Assembly (NCBI GenBank): GCA_964572825.1
Contig: CAZNGS010000016.1
Coordinates: 6,644-70,643 of the forward strand
Source: CAYVBE01 sp964572825
GTDB taxonomy: Bacteria > Planctomycetota > Brocadiia > SM23-32
DNA length: 64,000 bases
Direction of reading: 5' to 3'
Part shown: positions 1 through 9,021 of the stretch, one piece after another
Position numbering within the stretch: the stretch's first letter is position 1
How the letters are laid out: every line of letters begins with the position of its first letter
Position numbers and translations under genes: made by a program
Notes under the pieces: model-generated
Told to the model about the DNA's origin: nothing
Seen by the model: only the letters and a program-made list of their open reading frames with translations
The model's database searches: none

Positions 1-1
1 G

Positions 2-220
2 GACCCCCGGGTGGTGGAGGAGTGCGAGCGGTTCATCTGCGCGAAGCTGGACCTGAGCGATACCGACACGCCCGAGGCGGTTCGCCTGCGGCGGAAGTAC
101 GACGTCCGGGCGGTGCCGCTGGTGGTGTTCATAACGCCGGACGGCGAGCGGCAGTCCCACGCCGAGTACATCGGGCCGGAACGGATGCTGAGGCTGATGC
201 GGTCCGTGGACGGCGGCTGA
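2..220 (+). CDS. C-terminal part of a thioredoxin-fold protein (DsbD/thioredoxin-like), cut by window edge
   Basis: The reading frame is open from base 2, so the 5' end lies outside the window and 72 residues remain. The visible part reads as the second half of a thioredoxin fold: a strand with AKLDLSDTD, a helix with AVRLRRKYDVRAVP, then VPLVVFITPDGE. The cis-proline strand (RAVPLVVFI) and the following G-rich turn are typical of thiol:disulfide interchange proteins and DsbD C-terminal domains. The CXXC active site would lie upstream and cannot be checked. The stop is 170 bp before fusA and a promoter lies in between, so the two are probably separate transcription units. The fold call is fairly firm; the exact family is not. 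Confidence 0.7.
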   Translation, partial: DPRVVEECERFICAKLDLSDTDTPEAVRLRRKYDVRAVPLVVFITPDGERQSHAEYIGPERMLRLMRSVDGG

Positions 221-229
221 AAGTATAAT

Positions 230-258
230 TTGCGTTGGGCGGGCATTTTGCGTATAAT
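230..258 (+). promoter_or_regulatory. Putative sigma-70-type promoter for fusA
   Basis: TTGCGT at 230-235 is followed by a 17 bp spacer and a perfect TATAAT at 253-258, about 130 bp before the fusA start. A second TATAAT at 224-229 has no partner -35 at the right distance. Confidence 0.55.
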
Positions 259-390
259 GATGGTTCCTACCTGCGGCCCGTTCATCGGGCGGGGGATCCT
301 GGTTCCACCTGGATTGTGTGTGTTGCGCCCGGAGTCGGCCCCTCCCGGCGCCGGCGGTGTCCGTGTCTCTTTGAACAGCTCAACAGAACT

Positions 391-2499
391 ATGGGTGTTG
401 CAGAACTGAAAAACGGAGCGGTCGATCTGGATCGGCTGCGCAATATAGGCATCATGGCGCACATCGACGCCGGGAAGACCACGGTGGCGGAGCGCATCCT
501 GTACTATACCGGTCGCACCCATCGCATGGGCAGCGTTGACGACGGCGACGCCATCATGGACTGGATGGACCAGGAGCGGGAGCGCGGCATCACCATCGTC
601 AGCGCGGCCACCACGACGCACTGGCGGGAGCACCGCATCAACTTGATCGACACTCCCGGCCACGTGGACTTCACCGTGGAGGTGGAGCGGTCCCTGCGGG
701 TTCTGGACGGCGTGATCGCGCTGTTTTGCGGGGTCGGTGGCGTCGAGCCGCAGTCCGAGGTGGTGTGGCGACAGGCGGAGAAATACGACATCCCGGCCAT
801 CGCATTCGTCAACAAGATGGACCGGGTGGGTTCGGACTTCGAACGCGTTGTGGCGGAGATGGAGGAGCGGCTGGACGCCGAGCCGGTTCCGGTCGTGCTC
901 CCCCTGTATGAGGACGAGCATTTCGTGGGGATTCTGGACCTGGTGGACGAGAAGGCCGTCTATTACAGTGACGAAACGCTGGGCGCCACCTACCACGAAG
1001 AGGCCGTCCCGGCGCACCTGGCCGAGTGGTTTGAGCGCTGGCGGCGCGTGCTGGTGGGGCGTGCCGGCGAGGCGGACGAGGAGGTCTTCGAGAGTTTCTG
1101 CATGGATGAGCCCGTTGCGCCGGCCGACCTGCGCCGGGCCATCCGCCGGGCCGCCCTTGCCGGCGACATCGTGCCCGTGCTGTGCGGGTCCGCCCTGAAG
1201 AACAAAGGCATCCAGCGTCTCATGGACGCCGTGGTGGACTACCTGCCCTCACCGACGGACCTGCCGCCGGTCATCGGATTCCGTGGGGGGGAAGAGGACG
1301 AGATGGTCGAGCACCGTCCCTCTGCGGACGGGAGATTGGCGGCGCTGGCCTTCAAGGTCGTCACCGACCGGCACATGGGGAAGATGACCTACGTGCGCGT
1401 CTACTCCGGCTCGCTGGAGGAGGGCACCTACGTTTACAACGCCACCCAGGACAAGCAACAGCGTGTTTCCCGATTGATGCTCATGCACGCGGACCATGCG
1501 GAGAACCGGCAGAGGTTGGCCTGCGGCGAGATCGGCGTGGTCGTGGGCCTGTCGGATACCACCACCGGGGATACGCTCTCCGAGCCGGATGATCCCGTGG
1601 TCCTGGAGCCGATCGAGTTCCCGGCGCCCGTGGTTTCGGTCACCGTGGGGCTTGACTCCAGGGCGGAGAAGGAGAAGCTGGCCAACGCGCTGCGGCGACT
1701 CTCGGAGGAAGACCCCACCTTCGCGGTCAAGCACGACCCGGAGACGGACGAGACGGTCATCAGCGGGATGGGCGAGCTGCACCTGGAAGTGGTGATTGAG
1801 CGGCTCCGCCGCGAATTCGGCGTCGATGCCAACGTGGGCTCGCCTTCAGTCGCCTATCGGGAGACCATAACGCGCCAGGCCCGCGTGGAGCACAAGCACG
1901 TCAAGCAGACGGGCGGACGGGGCCAGTACGCCCACCTGGAGTTCGTTCTGGAGCCGCTGGGGCCGGGCAAGGGGTTCGAGTTCATCAACGAGGTCCGGGG
2001 GGGCGCCGTGCCGAAGGAATACATACCGGCCGTCGAGCGGGGGGTGGTGGACGCCATGGCGAAGGGCGTATACGCCGGATCGCCGGTGGTGGACGTGGCC
2101 GTCCGTGTGGTGGACGGTTCTTTCCACGAGGTGGATTCCTCCGAGATGGCGTTCCGCACCTGTGCAAAGGCGGCGTTTCGCAAGGGGTTCAATCAGGCCG
2201 CGCCGCGACTGCTGGAACCGGTCTGCTCCATGAACATCGTGACACCCACGGAGTACAGCGGCCCCGTGGCGGCCAGCGTGTGCAGCCGTCGAGGTCGCAT
2301 CCAGGGGACGGAGACGCGCTCCGGCAGCCAGGTCATTCACTGCATGATCCCCCTGGCGGAGACGTTCGGCTACGCCACCGAGCTGCGCGGAATCACCAGC
2401 GGCAGGGCGCACTTTGACCTGCGGTTCGAGCACTACGAGCCCGTGCCGGCCTCTTTGGCCGAGGAGATCGTGCGCCGCAGGCGCGAACAGGCCGAGTGA
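391..2499 (+). CDS. fusA: Elongation factor G
   Basis: Translocation GTPase of 702 residues, the normal EF-G length. The G domain shows the P-loop AHIDAGKTT, switch I ending ERGITIVSAATTTHW, switch II DTPGHVDF and the base-specificity motif NKMD. Domains II to V follow, including the domain IV region around GRGQYAHLEF. The ATG at 391 (MGVAELKNG) is preferred over longer in-frame options because the G domain begins about 20 residues later and the extra 52 upstream codons look like untranslated leader. Bacteria of this kind often carry several EF-G paralogues, so a specialised copy (EF-G2 type) is possible. It is monocistronic here, with its own promoter and another promoter before the next gene. 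Confidence 0.95.
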   Translation: MGVAELKNGAVDLDRLRNIGIMAHIDAGKTTVAERILYYTGRTHRMGSVDDGDAIMDWMDQERERGITIVSAATTTHWREHRINLIDTPGHVDFTVEVERSLRVLDGVIALFCGVGGVEPQSEVVWRQAEKYDIPAIAFVNKMDRVGSDFERVVAEMEERLDAEPVPVVLPLYEDEHFVGILDLVDEKAVYYSDETLGATYHEEAVPAHLAEWFERWRRVLVGRAGEADEEVFESFCMDEPVAPADLRRAIRRAALAGDIVPVLCGSALKNKGIQRLMDAVVDYLPSPTDLPPVIGFRGGEEDEMVEHRPSADGRLAALAFKVVTDRHMGKMTYVRVYSGSLEEGTYVYNATQDKQQRVSRLMLMHADHAENRQRLACGEIGVVVGLSDTTTGDTLSEPDDPVVLEPIEFPAPVVSVTVGLDSRAEKEKLANALRRLSEEDPTFAVKHDPETDETVISGMGELHLEVVIERLRREFGVDANVGSPSVAYRETITRQARVEHKHVKQTGGRGQYAHLEFVLEPLGPGKGFEFINEVRGGAVPKEYIPAVERGVVDAMAKGVYAGSPVVDVAVRVVDGSFHEVDSSEMAFRTCAKAAFRKGFNQAAPRLLEPVCSMNIVTPTEYSGPVAASVCSRRGRIQGTETRSGSQVIHCMIPLAETFGYATELRGITSGRAHFDLRFEHYEPVPASLAEEIVRRRREQAE

Positions 2500-2533
2500 G
2501 CCTGAGATAGGTTCGGACAGCGGCTCTGTGACG

Positions 2534-2562
2534 TTTAAACCGCGGCCGGGAAAGGTTATAAT
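2534..2562 (+). promoter_or_regulatory. Putative promoter for the hsp20-nfu pair
   Basis: TTTAAA at 2534-2539 (4 of 6 matches to TTGACA), 17 bp spacer, perfect TATAAT at 2557-2562. It lies 77 bp before the Hsp20 start. No CIRCE or ROSE-like element was recognised nearby. Confidence 0.5.
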
Positions 2563-2638
2563 GTACGCGGCCTGAGTTGAGCTGTGTTCTGCGGCATTCG
2601 AGCGACTTGCAGGAACCGGGGAATCGGGAGGCATGGTC

Positions 2639-3076
2639 ATGGAACATACGGACACCTGGGAGCAGATGCGCAGGCAACTGGCGGACGTGGGGGAGGCGAT
2701 TGACGGCGCCCTGGGCAGGATGCCCGGCATCCGCAGCATCGTGCGGGGGCATTACCCGCCCGTGAACGTGTACGACGCCGCGCAGGAAGTCATCGTCCGC
2801 GCGGAGGTCGCCGGGGTGGAGCGCGAAGACCTGGACGTGGGCCTTCTGCAGGGCGTGCTTGTCATCTCGGGGCGGCTGGAGCTGGGGCAGTATGAAGACT
2901 ACGAGTGCCGCCAGTGTGAACGCTGCGGCGGAGAGTTCCGCCGCGAGGTGGTGCTGCCGGCCGGGGTGGACGAAGAGGGCGAGGTGTCCGCCTCGCTCAC
3001 GGACGGGGTTCTGAGTGTTCGCCTCAGCAAGATCCGTCCCGCACAGGGCAGGACCATCGACGTGGAGACGCAGTGA
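2639..3076 (+). CDS. Small heat-shock protein, Hsp20/alpha-crystallin family, with C-X2-C-X2-C insert
   Basis: ATP-independent holdase chaperone of 145 residues. The alpha-crystallin domain spans about residues 40-140: the start PPVNVYDAAQEV, the EVAGVEREDLDV strand, the ISGRLE strand, the FRREVVLP strand and a terminal GVLSVRL. The loop before the FRREVVLP strand carries three cysteines at 90, 93 and 96 (ECRQCERCGGEF), where typical Hsp20 proteins have only polar residues. An ATG at 2633 is in frame but only 2 nt from the GGGAG at 2626-2630; the ATG at 2639 gives a normal 8 nt spacing. The nfu gene follows 64 bp downstream on the same strand. The family is certain; a metal or redox role for the cysteines is inference. 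Confidence 0.9.
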   Translation: MEHTDTWEQMRRQLADVGEAIDGALGRMPGIRSIVRGHYPPVNVYDAAQEVIVRAEVAGVEREDLDVGLLQGVLVISGRLELGQYEDYECRQCERCGGEFRREVVLPAGVDEEGEVSASLTDGVLSVRLSKIRPAQGRTIDVETQ

Positions 3077-3140
3077 CGGACCGGCTCCGGCAGCGGCCGG
3101 ATCGGGTGTTTTCTCCAGCTGCACAGCAGAGAGGGAAACT

Positions 3141-3368
3141 GTGGTAAACGAAGAAGAGGTGGGACGCGTGATCGACGAGCTCCGGAGCTCCCTGCAGGCT
3201 CATGGAGGCGACATCAAGTTGATCGAGGTCGGCGAAGACGGCACCGTGAAGGTCGAGCTGCAGGGCGCCTGCAAGGGCTGCCCCATGGCCACGGTCACCA
3301 TTCGCCAGGGCGTCGAGGCAAGGCTCAAAAAGGAAATCCCGGAGGTCAAAGAGGTCGTTGCGGTCTGA
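3141..3368 (+). CDS. NifU C-terminal-domain protein (Nfu-type Fe-S scaffold)
   Basis: A 75-residue single-domain protein matching the NifU/Nfu C-terminal fold: an amphipathic first helix (VGRVIDELRSSLQAHGGDI), two strands, then GACKGCPMA with Cys44-X2-Cys47, which binds or transfers a 4Fe-4S cluster between two monomers. It probably hands Fe-S clusters to apo-proteins in the cytoplasm. The start is GTG at 3141 behind GAGGGA at 3131-3136; upstream in-frame codons are not conserved-looking. It follows the Hsp20 gene closely and is likely co-transcribed. The length is normal for stand-alone Nfu proteins. Confidence 0.9.
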   Translation: MVNEEEVGRVIDELRSSLQAHGGDIKLIEVGEDGTVKVELQGACKGCPMATVTIRQGVEARLKKEIPEVKEVVAV

Positions 3369-3467
3369 GCCCGGTGACACCGACTGGCGCTCGGGTCTGA
3401 CTATTCCGATATGGGGCGGCGGAGGTTCCGCTGCCCCTTGCTGCGTTGCGGGGGGGGGCAAGTCACC

Positions 3468-5204
3468 GTGAGAAGGCCGATTTCCATTTACTGCGACTGG
3501 GCACTCCACGATGAACCGGGCGACACCGTGCGACTGAGCGAAGAGTTGACCATGGGTGCCCTCGACGTTCTCGAACGCTGGCGGCGAGACCATGACGTCA
3601 CCTTCGACTACTACCTTCTGGACTGTTTCTGGTTCGAGCAGCCCGGCGACTACACGAGTTTTGATCCGGATACCTGGCCCAACGGTTTCGAGCCGGCCCG
3701 TGGGCGCATGCAGGAATTGGGCCTCAAGCCGGGGCTCTGGCTGGATACCACCGGCGCGGCCGCTGCCGGCTGGCGTCCCTGGGAGGAGGGCGAGGACGAG
3801 CACGGCTACGCCCCCTGGGCGGAGAGCCTGAACGCACGCAACGGCTGGAGCCATTGCCTGTTCGACGGTCCCTACGCCGATGGCCTGCGACGGGCCATGC
3901 TCCACGCCTGCGAGGAATGGGGCGTGAGGCTGTTCAAGTTCGATTTCGCCGATTTCCTGGCGGTCACGCCGCGCCACCGCCACCTGTGCGCCGGGGAGGT
4001 CTACCGGCGGAACGTCGCGGCCTTCCGGGGAATATGCCGCGACGTTCGGGAGAGGCACCCGGACCTGCTCATTCTGGCATACAATGGCTTCGCCTACGCG
4101 CCGGCATACCTCGGCAACACCACCGGCCGGGTCGTGCCCGGCATCGAGAGCCACTGGCTGGACGTCATTGACTACCTCTACAGCGGCGACCCGCGGCCGG
4201 CCGACGCGCCGTGCGGTTCCCTGCGGCGGGCTGTAGACGCCTACCAGGACCACATGGTCCGCAAGTTCCACCACAGCGGCATCCCGCTGGACCGCATCGA
4301 CGATCACGGCTGCATGGTGGGCAACACCAACACCATCTACTACCTGGGCAAACGGGGCTGGCGCGGCGCCTGGGTCCGATCGCTGGCGCGCGGCGGCCGA
4401 AAGGCCCACTTCTACGGCGACGTGGGGCTGCTGGACGACGATGACGTGCGGTTCCTGAAGAAGGCCAGAGAGCTGTTCTTCGACCTGTTCCGAGGCGGTG
4501 CCATGACCCGGCCGGTGGGCGGCGTGCCCTGTCAGAGCCCCTGGCACGGTTTTCTGACCGGGGACGGCGGGGATGGGCTGCTCACGCTGGTGAACATGCG
4601 GGCGGAGCCGACGGAGATCAACCTGAGTCGTCTGAAATCAGCAGAGGCCGCGGTGCTGTTTCACGACGAGGGCTACACGCCCGGAATCGACGTGAAGGAC
4701 GACGACCTGTGCATTCGGCTGGCACCGGAGCAGATGGTCCTGATCGGGCTGGGCCGAAAGTCGGGAGAGGCATTCCGGCTCGGGAGAAACGTCGACGCCG
4801 ACCCCGTTCCGTCGAACGGGCGGCCACTGGCTCTGGATTTTGAATCCGAAGACGAGGGCCTGACTTGTCGGACCTCCGGCCAGCTATTCGCAACGCGCGG
4901 GCGGGATGAATTCGACACGCTCCGTCTCTCGTTCCGGCTGCGGGAGAACCAGAACGCCCACCGTCAGCGAACGCGCGGCGGCAAGGCTATCTCGGATGTG
5001 CTTCGGATCGAGGTCGAGGCGGACGGTCAGTCCGTGTCTCCCCGCAGGCTCGTGCCGGACGTCGCCTGCTGGGCGGGCTGCTCCTGGGCAACCGGGCTTT
5101 ATCCCCTGGAGCCGATTGCGGATGCCGACGAAGTGGCCATCCGGTTCAGCTGTGCCGAATCCGAGGTGGACGTGTTCGGCGACGCCTGGCTGCAGAAGAG
5201 GTGA
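3468..5204 (+). CDS. TIM-barrel glycoside hydrolase, GH36/melibiase-like
   Basis: A 578-residue protein with an N-terminal (beta/alpha)8-type region of about 400 residues and a C-terminal beta-rich part. Barrel strands are visible as YYLLDCFWF, GLKPGLWLDTTG, VRLFKFDFADF and LLILAYNGF. Asp159 in FKFDFADF sits where GH27/GH36/GH31 enzymes carry the nucleophile; the acid/base is not certain (candidates in SHWLDVIDY or HFYGD). No signal peptide, so it is probably cytoplasmic. A GTG at 3468 has a G-rich ribosome site 9 nt upstream; an ATG at 3411 is possible but lacks one. It converges on the PQQ-propeller gene. Substrate unknown; alpha-galactoside-like by resemblance only. Confidence 0.7.
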   Translation: MRRPISIYCDWALHDEPGDTVRLSEELTMGALDVLERWRRDHDVTFDYYLLDCFWFEQPGDYTSFDPDTWPNGFEPARGRMQELGLKPGLWLDTTGAAAAGWRPWEEGEDEHGYAPWAESLNARNGWSHCLFDGPYADGLRRAMLHACEEWGVRLFKFDFADFLAVTPRHRHLCAGEVYRRNVAAFRGICRDVRERHPDLLILAYNGFAYAPAYLGNTTGRVVPGIESHWLDVIDYLYSGDPRPADAPCGSLRRAVDAYQDHMVRKFHHSGIPLDRIDDHGCMVGNTNTIYYLGKRGWRGAWVRSLARGGRKAHFYGDVGLLDDDDVRFLKKARELFFDLFRGGAMTRPVGGVPCQSPWHGFLTGDGGDGLLTLVNMRAEPTEINLSRLKSAEAAVLFHDEGYTPGIDVKDDDLCIRLAPEQMVLIGLGRKSGEAFRLGRNVDADPVPSNGRPLALDFESEDEGLTCRTSGQLFATRGRDEFDTLRLSFRLRENQNAHRQRTRGGKAISDVLRIEVEADGQSVSPRRLVPDVACWAGCSWATGLYPLEPIADADEVAIRFSCAESEVDVFGDAWLQKR

Positions 5205-5222
5205 GAGGCTGTTCGCGATTCT

Positions 5223-5241
5223 GCACTCGGTTACCGGGTGC
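5223..5241. terminator. Possible hairpin between convergent genes
   Basis: GCACTCGGT and ACCGGGTGC form an eight- to nine-pair stem with one G-T wobble and a very short loop. It overlaps the stop of the minus-strand PQQ gene and lies 18 bp past the plus-strand glycosidase stop. No T-tract follows, so termination is only suggested. Confidence 0.3.
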
Positions 5242-6928
5242 CTGACTGCGGTTCGGTGTCGTCCTTTGCCGGACGCGGTCCCTGATAGCCCGGGCCGACG
5301 TACGCGGTGAGAGTTCGGTTAGTCGGCACCAGCAGGAGTCCGTCGGTCACCCCGGGGGTCCGCGGTTCCGAACCCCGGACCCGGGTCCGACCAAGGACCT
5401 TTACTTCGGTGCCCGCTTTCAGCACCCAGTGATGCCGTTCCGTGGAGACGTAGATTCTTCCGTCCGCCACCAGGGGGTCGCAGTAGAAATCGTCTGCCTC
5501 CAGATCTTTCTCCCAGTGGCGATGCCCGGTTTCCGCGTCGTAGCATCGCAGTACTCCCGCGGTATCGATGAAGTAAAGCAGGCCGTCGGCGATCGCCACG
5601 GTGGCCAGGGAGCTCTTTACTTCTTCGTCGCGCCAGACGCACGCCGTCCCTGTAACGTCGCCGGTGCCGCCGGCGTCTATGCACCACAGGATTCCATCGG
5701 TAATGCCGTAATTGGGGTCGCGCCCCAGCGCGACGTACACACGGTTATCATGAAAAACGGGGGTGGCGATGATGTTGACCTTGAGTTTCTCGGCAACGCG
5801 GGGTGCCGCACTCCTGCCCCGGTGGGTATATTCCAGCTCTCCATAGCCCTTCTCGCGGAACTCGGCCGGCACGCAGTCGAAGCGCCAGACCTCCTCCAGC
5901 GTTCGAACCTCGCCCGCGACCGAATGCTCCGTTTCGAGGGCGGCGTAGGCATGCAGCACGCCGTAGCCGTCGCCGTAGAAGAGCAGTTTCCTTCCGCCGA
6001 CCTGGCCCATCGAGGGCGAGCTCCACTGCCCGTGGTAAATGCCCGGGACGCGCACCTTATCCGTTGCGACGAGGGTCCCGGTGCGTTTGTTGAAGACCAG
6101 CATGTTGGGGCAACCCTTTCCCCTGGGGTGATCCTCGGGGATCTGGTCCCTGTCTTCGCCCCAGACGCTGAAGGTCCGCCCGTCGGCCTTGAGCATCCAG
6201 TGTTGGCTGTTGCTGGTGGGCAGGTAAACGAACGGGCCGTCCACCAGAGGGGTGCCGCTGTGGGCGTGTTGCCAGACCACGCCATGCTTTTCCAGGAATT
6301 CGTATTTCCAGAGGATGTCGCCGTATGTGGGCTTCAGTTCGGCCGGGAGTGGACCATCGTAGGGCTCCCCCCTCAGCAGGTGGAAGCCGCGACACGCCAT
6401 GTAGGCCGCCTCGTCCCTGAACGGTCCATCGTTGCCGTCCGCCTGCCCGTCCAGGTCAACGCAGACAAAGTTACCGAAGGGATCGACTACATAAGCCCGG
6501 TCGCCGTCAATGACGGGGGTGTCGCACAGTCCGTAGCGCCCGTAGCTGTGGTTGGTGCCCAGGCCGCGCAGAAGAAGCTCCCACCTGAGCTCGCCCGTCG
6601 ACAGGTCCAGGCACATCAGGGCACTGCCGGACTGCTTTCGGTTGAGATGCTGCAATTCCTCGTGTAGAAGCGAGCGTTGCTGCGTGCCGACCAGCACAGA
6701 ATCGCCCACCACGGTGGGGATGGCGAACTGCGCCCCGCCGCGAACCTTGAATTCCCACAGCTTGTTCTGGTCCGACAACTCCTCCGGCAGACCTTCCGCA
6801 GGGGAGGCCGCGTTTCTGCCCGGGCGACCGGTCCATTGGGTCGCCGACGCCCGGCACCGGCCGGGGCAAAGGCAGAGAAGGGCGGCGATCACCGCACATG
6901 CCGGTCCGAAAAGTCGCTTGACGTGCAT
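5231..6928 (-). CDS. Exported PQQ-like beta-propeller protein
   Basis: A 565-residue protein. The N-terminus (HVKRLFGPACAVIAALLCLC) is a probable signal peptide, so it acts outside the cytoplasmic membrane. The rest is built of repeated propeller blades with the pattern G-x-x-Y/L-x-x-D-x-x-G-x-W: CLDLSTGELRWE, YVVDPFGNFVCVDLDG, NKRTGTLVA, LYFIDTAGVLRCYDAETGHRHWE. This is the BamB/PQQ-dehydrogenase-like fold, but catalytic residues of quinoprotein dehydrogenases are not obvious. It is the last gene of the HzsA-like/GH36/PQQ run, 40 bp after GH36. Such propeller proteins are common in planctomycete-type genomes, often as substrate-binding or scaffold proteins; the function here is unknown. Confidence 0.8.
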   Translation of the reverse strand: MHVKRLFGPACAVIAALLCLCPGRCRASATQWTGRPGRNAASPAEGLPEELSDQNKLWEFKVRGGAQFAIPTVVGDSVLVGTQQRSLLHEELQHLNRKQSGSALMCLDLSTGELRWELLLRGLGTNHSYGRYGLCDTPVIDGDRAYVVDPFGNFVCVDLDGQADGNDGPFRDEAAYMACRGFHLLRGEPYDGPLPAELKPTYGDILWKYEFLEKHGVVWQHAHSGTPLVDGPFVYLPTSNSQHWMLKADGRTFSVWGEDRDQIPEDHPRGKGCPNMLVFNKRTGTLVATDKVRVPGIYHGQWSSPSMGQVGGRKLLFYGDGYGVLHAYAALETEHSVAGEVRTLEEVWRFDCVPAEFREKGYGELEYTHRGRSAAPRVAEKLKVNIIATPVFHDNRVYVALGRDPNYGITDGILWCIDAGGTGDVTGTACVWRDEEVKSSLATVAIADGLLYFIDTAGVLRCYDAETGHRHWEKDLEADDFYCDPLVADGRIYVSTERHHWVLKAGTEVKVLGRTRVRGSEPRTPGVTDGLLLVPTNRTLTAYVGPGYQGPRPAKDDTEPQSGTR

Positions 6929-6968
6929 GATTATCTGGCCTTGGCTTCCCGGATGAAACGCACTGGTA

Positions 6969-9014
6969 TCAGCGGGGCAGGTATTGAATCAAGGCGGCCC
7001 GTTCGTGCAGCGTCACCTCCACCTCTGCACCTTCTCGATGCGTCATCTGGGCCGAACCGACCATGTTCCTGAACCGCGGTTTGGCGTGTGCGCCCACTCC
7101 CCCGAGCCGGATGTTCCTGGTGGTCTGGCTCGACGCCGGCAGCCGGAACAGGATCAGGATGCCCTCGCCCGTTTCGGGGTCGTGGAACTGCCAGCCGTCC
7201 CAGGCGTCTTTCGTTTCGGGCACGGGGAACAGCGCATAGTAATCGCCGGAGAGGAAATGGCGGACTTCCTTGAACTGCGCCACGCACCCGGCGGCTTTCT
7301 CGATGTCGGGCTGCTTCCACAGGCAGAGGCCCTGCCCGAACGTCATGGTGCCTGCGAAGTGGCTCAGGTAGTTGTGGACGCCGAACGTCTCGTCGGCCCG
7401 GCGCACCTCTGCCGGTATGTAGAGCGAGCTCTGCACGAGGGCCGCGGGCAGAAATCGGTTTGCTCCACTCCTGTAATTGCGGACGATGTCGATGTCGGTG
7501 GGCTGCCCGAGCCCCTCGAAGGCCACATAATCGTTGATCCAGATGGAGTGGGACCTTCGGATCATGCCCAGGTCGATCACCATGCCGCCGTTGGCGCAGG
7601 ATTCGATGCGGACCTCGGGGTGCGCACGCCGGAACTCGTCCAGGGCCGCATAGAGCCCCTGGTAGTAGCGCAGCTCCATAAGTCCCCGCCGGTTCTCCTC
7701 CTCCAGCGCGTTCCAGTAGAGGTCCCGCGGATAGGCGTTCATGTCGAGCCATATCCATTCGGCGCCGTATTCCGACGCGAACCTGTCCATCAGTTCAAAG
7801 AGGTAGCGCTGCCCCTCCTGCCGCCCGAGATCGACGAGGTGGGAGTCCCAGAAATCCCTGCTCGAAAACGGCTGGCCCGGCTGCATCATCGATTCGTCGG
7901 GTGCAAGCAAGATGTCCCCGTGCTGCTCGAAGCTCTCGGCCCGGGGGTTGATGCGCGGGTCGAACCACAGACCGAGCTTCATCCCTTTCTCCTTGAGGTA
8001 GCGGGCGAATGGCTGGAACCCACCGGGCATTCTATCCGGGCTCGGCGTGTAATCCCCGAGGGTTTCGAACCATACCTGGTTCCGCTCGGACTCGTCGGCC
8101 ACGCCCTCCGGGACCTCTCCATTGGGATAGGCCCGCGTGGGGCTCTGGTACCAGCCGCCGTTGAGCACGAAGACCTCCACTCCGACCCGGGCCGCTGCAC
8201 CGGCTTCCGCCCGCAGGCCGGCCTCATCCTCGTAGGCTTCCATGCCGCCGAGGCCCTGGAAGACGACCGTGGGCCGGGGTTCCTCGTCGTCGACGCGTGG
8301 CACAAAAGCGTTTCGGAGAACCCGCCGCAGGGCGTTATGCCCGTCCGCCGCGGTTCCCCGGTAGGTTCCCATGGACACGGCGGGAAGCGTGATCTCCTCC
8401 CCCTGAAGCATCTGGAAGTCGAGGAAGGGCAGCCCGATCTGAATTCGGACGCTCTCGTTGCTCCTGGCGACCGACAGATCCCAGGTTCCCGACCATTCAG
8501 GTCCAAACCACATGCCGCTCTGCCCGGCGTGGAGAATCCAGATGGGCACCTGTGAGCTGGATGACTTTCCGCAGCCGTCCGAGCTCAGCGTGAAGGTCCG
8601 TCCGGGGTCCAGTTCGTGGACCCACGGCTTGAGCCCGTTGGGCGGGAACTGCATCCCGTTCCCGTAGTCCACAAATCCCCCGGTCAGGCCCCTGAGTTCG
8701 GCGGAAGTCCGCTCCTGCTGGACCTCCAGGTCCAGGATCTTGACATCATTGATGCTCCGGCTGAGACCGCGTGCTGCGAGGATACGCTGCCGGAGGGTCA
8801 GGATGCGGTTGTTGTGATCGTGCCGGCAGGTGAGCCAGACGGTCAGGGGCAGGTCGGCCAACTTGTACGCTACCACCAACGGGTCGCCCTTGGGCCGGCA
8901 GTGGCCCGGCGTATTCGCCATGGAGAAGTGGACGGTTCGGCCGCCCACTCGGAAGGAAAAGGGAGCACGCCTACCGTCGGCTATCTGTTCACGCAATGCT
9001 TCCAGGTCGATCAC
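6969..9014 (-). CDS. GH36-family alpha-galactosidase-like glycosidase
   Basis: A 681-residue cytoplasmic-looking glycosidase (no signal peptide). An N-terminal beta-sandwich of about 270 residues precedes the TIM barrel. The barrel shows the two GH36 signature regions: WIWLDMN with the likely nucleophile Asp424 (compare KWDMN) and ESCANGGMVIDLGMI followed by SHSIWINDY with the likely acid/base Asp495. It would release terminal alpha-galactose or a related sugar from oligosaccharides by a retaining mechanism. The GTG start lies 7 bp after the stop of the HzsA-like gene, with GAGGG just upstream, so the two are probably translated from one message. The family call is strong; the exact sugar is not known. 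Confidence 0.85.
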   Translation of the reverse strand: MIDLEALREQIADGRRAPFSFRVGGRTVHFSMANTPGHCRPKGDPLVVAYKLADLPLTVWLTCRHDHNNRILTLRQRILAARGLSRSINDVKILDLEVQQERTSAELRGLTGGFVDYGNGMQFPPNGLKPWVHELDPGRTFTLSSDGCGKSSSSQVPIWILHAGQSGMWFGPEWSGTWDLSVARSNESVRIQIGLPFLDFQMLQGEEITLPAVSMGTYRGTAADGHNALRRVLRNAFVPRVDDEEPRPTVVFQGLGGMEAYEDEAGLRAEAGAAARVGVEVFVLNGGWYQSPTRAYPNGEVPEGVADESERNQVWFETLGDYTPSPDRMPGGFQPFARYLKEKGMKLGLWFDPRINPRAESFEQHGDILLAPDESMMQPGQPFSSRDFWDSHLVDLGRQEGQRYLFELMDRFASEYGAEWIWLDMNAYPRDLYWNALEEENRRGLMELRYYQGLYAALDEFRRAHPEVRIESCANGGMVIDLGMIRRSHSIWINDYVAFEGLGQPTDIDIVRNYRSGANRFLPAALVQSSLYIPAEVRRADETFGVHNYLSHFAGTMTFGQGLCLWKQPDIEKAAGCVAQFKEVRHFLSGDYYALFPVPETKDAWDGWQFHDPETGEGILILFRLPASSQTTRNIRLGGVGAHAKPRFRNMVGSAQMTHREGAEVEVTLHERAALIQYLPR

Positions 9015-9021
9015 GATACCC

